Below, one piece after another: positions 4,854 to 5,996 of a stretch of 5,996 nt of DNA. The notes under the pieces were generated by a model that saw only the letters and a program-made list of their open reading frames with translations, had not been told where the DNA came from and ran no database searches. A program made the translations under genes and the position numbers. Location of the stretch: positions 1 to 5,996 of the forward strand of contig JAGVJV010000089.1 of the NCBI GenBank assembly GCA_020050965.1, in the 5' to 3' direction. Positions within the stretch are counted from its first letter, which is position 1. Each line of letters begins with the position of its first letter. Source of the DNA: Parachlamydiales bacterium. Its GTDB lineage: Bacteria > Chlamydiota > Chlamydiia > Chlamydiales > Rhabdochlamydiaceae.

Positions 4854-5191
4854 ACTCTTTTCCCAAATCCTCTCGGATTCTTAAACGGCAGCGCTTCAAG
4901 GAAATTGCAAGCGCGCGCAATCGCTATTTCGGTAAAATTTTGACCATTGACTTCGTTCCAGCTGTGTCTGCGAAGATCGGCATTACCGTCGTGCGCCAAT
5001 TTGGCAATGCGGTAAAGCGCAATCGGTTTAAGAGACTGGTGCGGGAGAGTTTTCGTCTTTCTCAACCTGAATCTTTCGAGATCATTGTGATGCCAAAAAA
5101 AGGGATCCAGGATTATTCTTTAGAGCAAATCAAACAAGATCTACTGGGGTTTTCACATGTCGCTCAATCAAGAGCAACAAAAAGCAGTTGA
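4760..5191 (+). CDS. rnpA: Ribonuclease P protein component, start nested in rpmH
   Basis: RnpA is the protein subunit that helps the RNase P ribozyme bind pre-tRNA and trim its 5' leader. The conserved body begins at about residue 34: FPKSSRILKRQRFKEI, then KIGITVVRQFGNAVKRNRFK containing the RNR motif (K86-R92), RLVRESFR and IIVMPKKG. From the ATG at 4760 it is 143 residues, about 25-30 longer than usual. Between 4760 and the conserved FPKSSR there is no other ATG, GTG or TTG in frame. The start is therefore either this ATG, 94 nt inside rpmH in another frame and without a Shine-Dalgarno, or a rare non-canonical codon (for example ATT at 4877, which would cut off FPKSSR). The first 31 residues look like an overprinted extension rich in Arg, Ser and Gly. 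The 3' end overlaps uvrD by 35 nt. Identity is certain; the exact N-terminus is not. Confidence 0.92.
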   Translation: MRISRKNGHSRRSEGAERTSSHRPEKTDSGLNSFPKSSRILKRQRFKEIASARNRYFGKILTIDFVPAVSAKIGITVVRQFGNAVKRNRFKRLVRESFRLSQPESFEIIVMPKKGIQDYSLEQIKQDLLGFSHVAQSRATKSS

Positions 5192-5996
5192 AGCAACCGA
5201 TGGGCGCGTTCTCGTCCTCGCGGGAGCTGGCAGCGGCAAAACAAAAGTCATCGTCCACAGAATTGCTCATCTGATCGAGAAAAAAGGGGCCCCGCCGGAA
5301 TCCATTTTGGGTCTGACTTTCACCAATAAAGCTGCGACTGAAATGCGCGAGCGACTCTCCAAATTGGTCTCCAAAGACAGCGCCAAAAAGGTGGTACTCG
5401 CAACGTTCCATAGTTTCTGCATGAGGCTGCTAAGGCATGAGATCCACCATTTGGGCTATACGCGCGATTTTAGCCTCTATGACGAAGGGGATATCCGCCG
5501 TCTCCTCAAGCAAGTGGCGCGCAATGAGCTCGAGCATGAAGGAGAGCTCCCTTCCGTTGAGCCGATTTTAGCTAGCATCTCTGCCGCAAAGAGCCGTGGG
5601 GAGCTGCCCAAAGAAAAGCTATCGCGCACTCTATTTGAGCGGCTCCACGCTAGCATGCGGGCCTTCAATGCGGTCGACTTTGATAGCCTGCTCAGTTTAA
5701 CGGTAGAGCTTTTGCAGAATCATCCAGAGGTGCTTGCACGCTACCAAGAGCGGTTTCGCTTCATCATGATCGATGAGTACCAAGACACCAATCCAATCCA
5801 GTACCAAATCGCCAAGCTTTTGGCAGCCAAGCACAATAATCTGTGTGTAGTCGGTGATGATGATCAGTCGATTTATGGTTGGCGCGGTGCCGAGATCAAA
5901 AATATCCTCAGTTTTGAGTCGACCAGGGTGATCAAACTGGAGCAAAATTACCGATCGCTTCCGATTATTTTGAAGGCCGCGAATGCTTTGATTTCC
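5157..5996 (+). CDS. uvrD: UvrD/PcrA/Rep-family superfamily 1A DNA helicase (N-terminal 280 residues; runs off window)
   Basis: This ATP-dependent 3'-5' helicase family unwinds DNA in excision and mismatch repair and clears stalled forks. In the 280 visible residues the helicase motifs appear in order: Q motif LNQEQ (3-7), Walker A AGAGSGKT (22-29), Ia LTFTNKAATEMR (53-64), Ib TFHSF (83-87), VDFDSLL (173-179), Walker B IDEYQDTN (205-212), III VGDDDQSIYGWRGA (232-245) and IV LEQNYRS (261-267). All key residues are intact. Between NILSF and VIKLEQNYRS only ESTR is present, where relatives usually carry about six or seven more residues (a segment like DYPNAK). The start at 5157 fits the family's SLNxEQ N-terminus; a GGGG stretch sits about 7 nt upstream. 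The gene begins inside the end of rnpA (35-nt overlap), so it is probably co-transcribed. Assignment among UvrD, PcrA and Rep is not settled by this part. Confidence 0.93.
   Translation, partial: MSLNQEQQKAVEATDGRVLVLAGAGSGKTKVIVHRIAHLIEKKGAPPESILGLTFTNKAATEMRERLSKLVSKDSAKKVVLATFHSFCMRLLRHEIHHLGYTRDFSLYDEGDIRRLLKQVARNELEHEGELPSVEPILASISAAKSRGELPKEKLSRTLFERLHASMRAFNAVDFDSLLSLTVELLQNHPEVLARYQERFRFIMIDEYQDTNPIQYQIAKLLAAKHNNLCVVGDDDQSIYGWRGAEIKNILSFESTRVIKLEQNYRSLPIILKAANALIS

Overview
The window most likely comes from a member of the Chlamydiae outside the genus Chlamydia, that is, an amoeba- or protist-associated 'environmental' chlamydia. The evidence is the block rpsN(S14)-rpmJ(L36) divergent from rpmH(L34)-rnpA, an order I recall from chlamydial genomes, together with the chlamydial look of the cysteine-free 45-residue L36 and a nearby uvrC. 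Base composition is moderate. I cannot name a species.

Layout, left to right. (1) 2-331 is the 3' end of uvrC on the + strand. (2) 371-1746 holds two paralogous CPBP-type intramembrane metalloprotease genes, head to tail and overlapping by ATGA. (3) 1814-2536 encodes a MORN-repeat protein with a disordered N-terminus. Regions 2 and 3 look like accessory, AT-richer insertions. The CPBP pair and the MORN gene each have a TATAAT box ending exactly 6 nt before the ATG and no Shine-Dalgarno sequence, so both may be transcribed as leaderless mRNAs. (4) On the minus strand, 3451-2517 is a coupled Asp23/Gls24 gene and a two-TM AmaP-like gene, whose 3' end overlaps the MORN gene by 20 bp. (5) 3538-3915 (+) encodes a small two-TM protein with a C-terminal GYF_2-type domain. 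(6) 4415-3966 (-) is rpmJ-rpsN with its own promoter and a terminator at 3917-3941. (7) 4490-4656 is a long imperfect inverted repeat, a potential hairpin of about 80 bp per arm. It lies between the two divergent ribosomal promoters. (8) 4716-5996 (+) is rpmH, rnpA and the start of a UvrD/Rep-family helicase, all overlapping.

Functionally, the right half is translation and RNA-processing housekeeping (L36, S14, L34, RNase P protein) co-directional with a DNA-repair helicase. The left half combines DNA repair (UvrC) with membrane-located accessory proteins and a possible envelope-stress pair. The points most worth a second look are the long inverted repeat, the rnpA start buried inside rpmH, the twin leaderless-type promoters and the tandem CPBP paralogs. 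There is no clear new multi-gene system. The only gene-free stretch of about 300 bases, 4416-4715, is accounted for by the two promoters and the inverted repeat.
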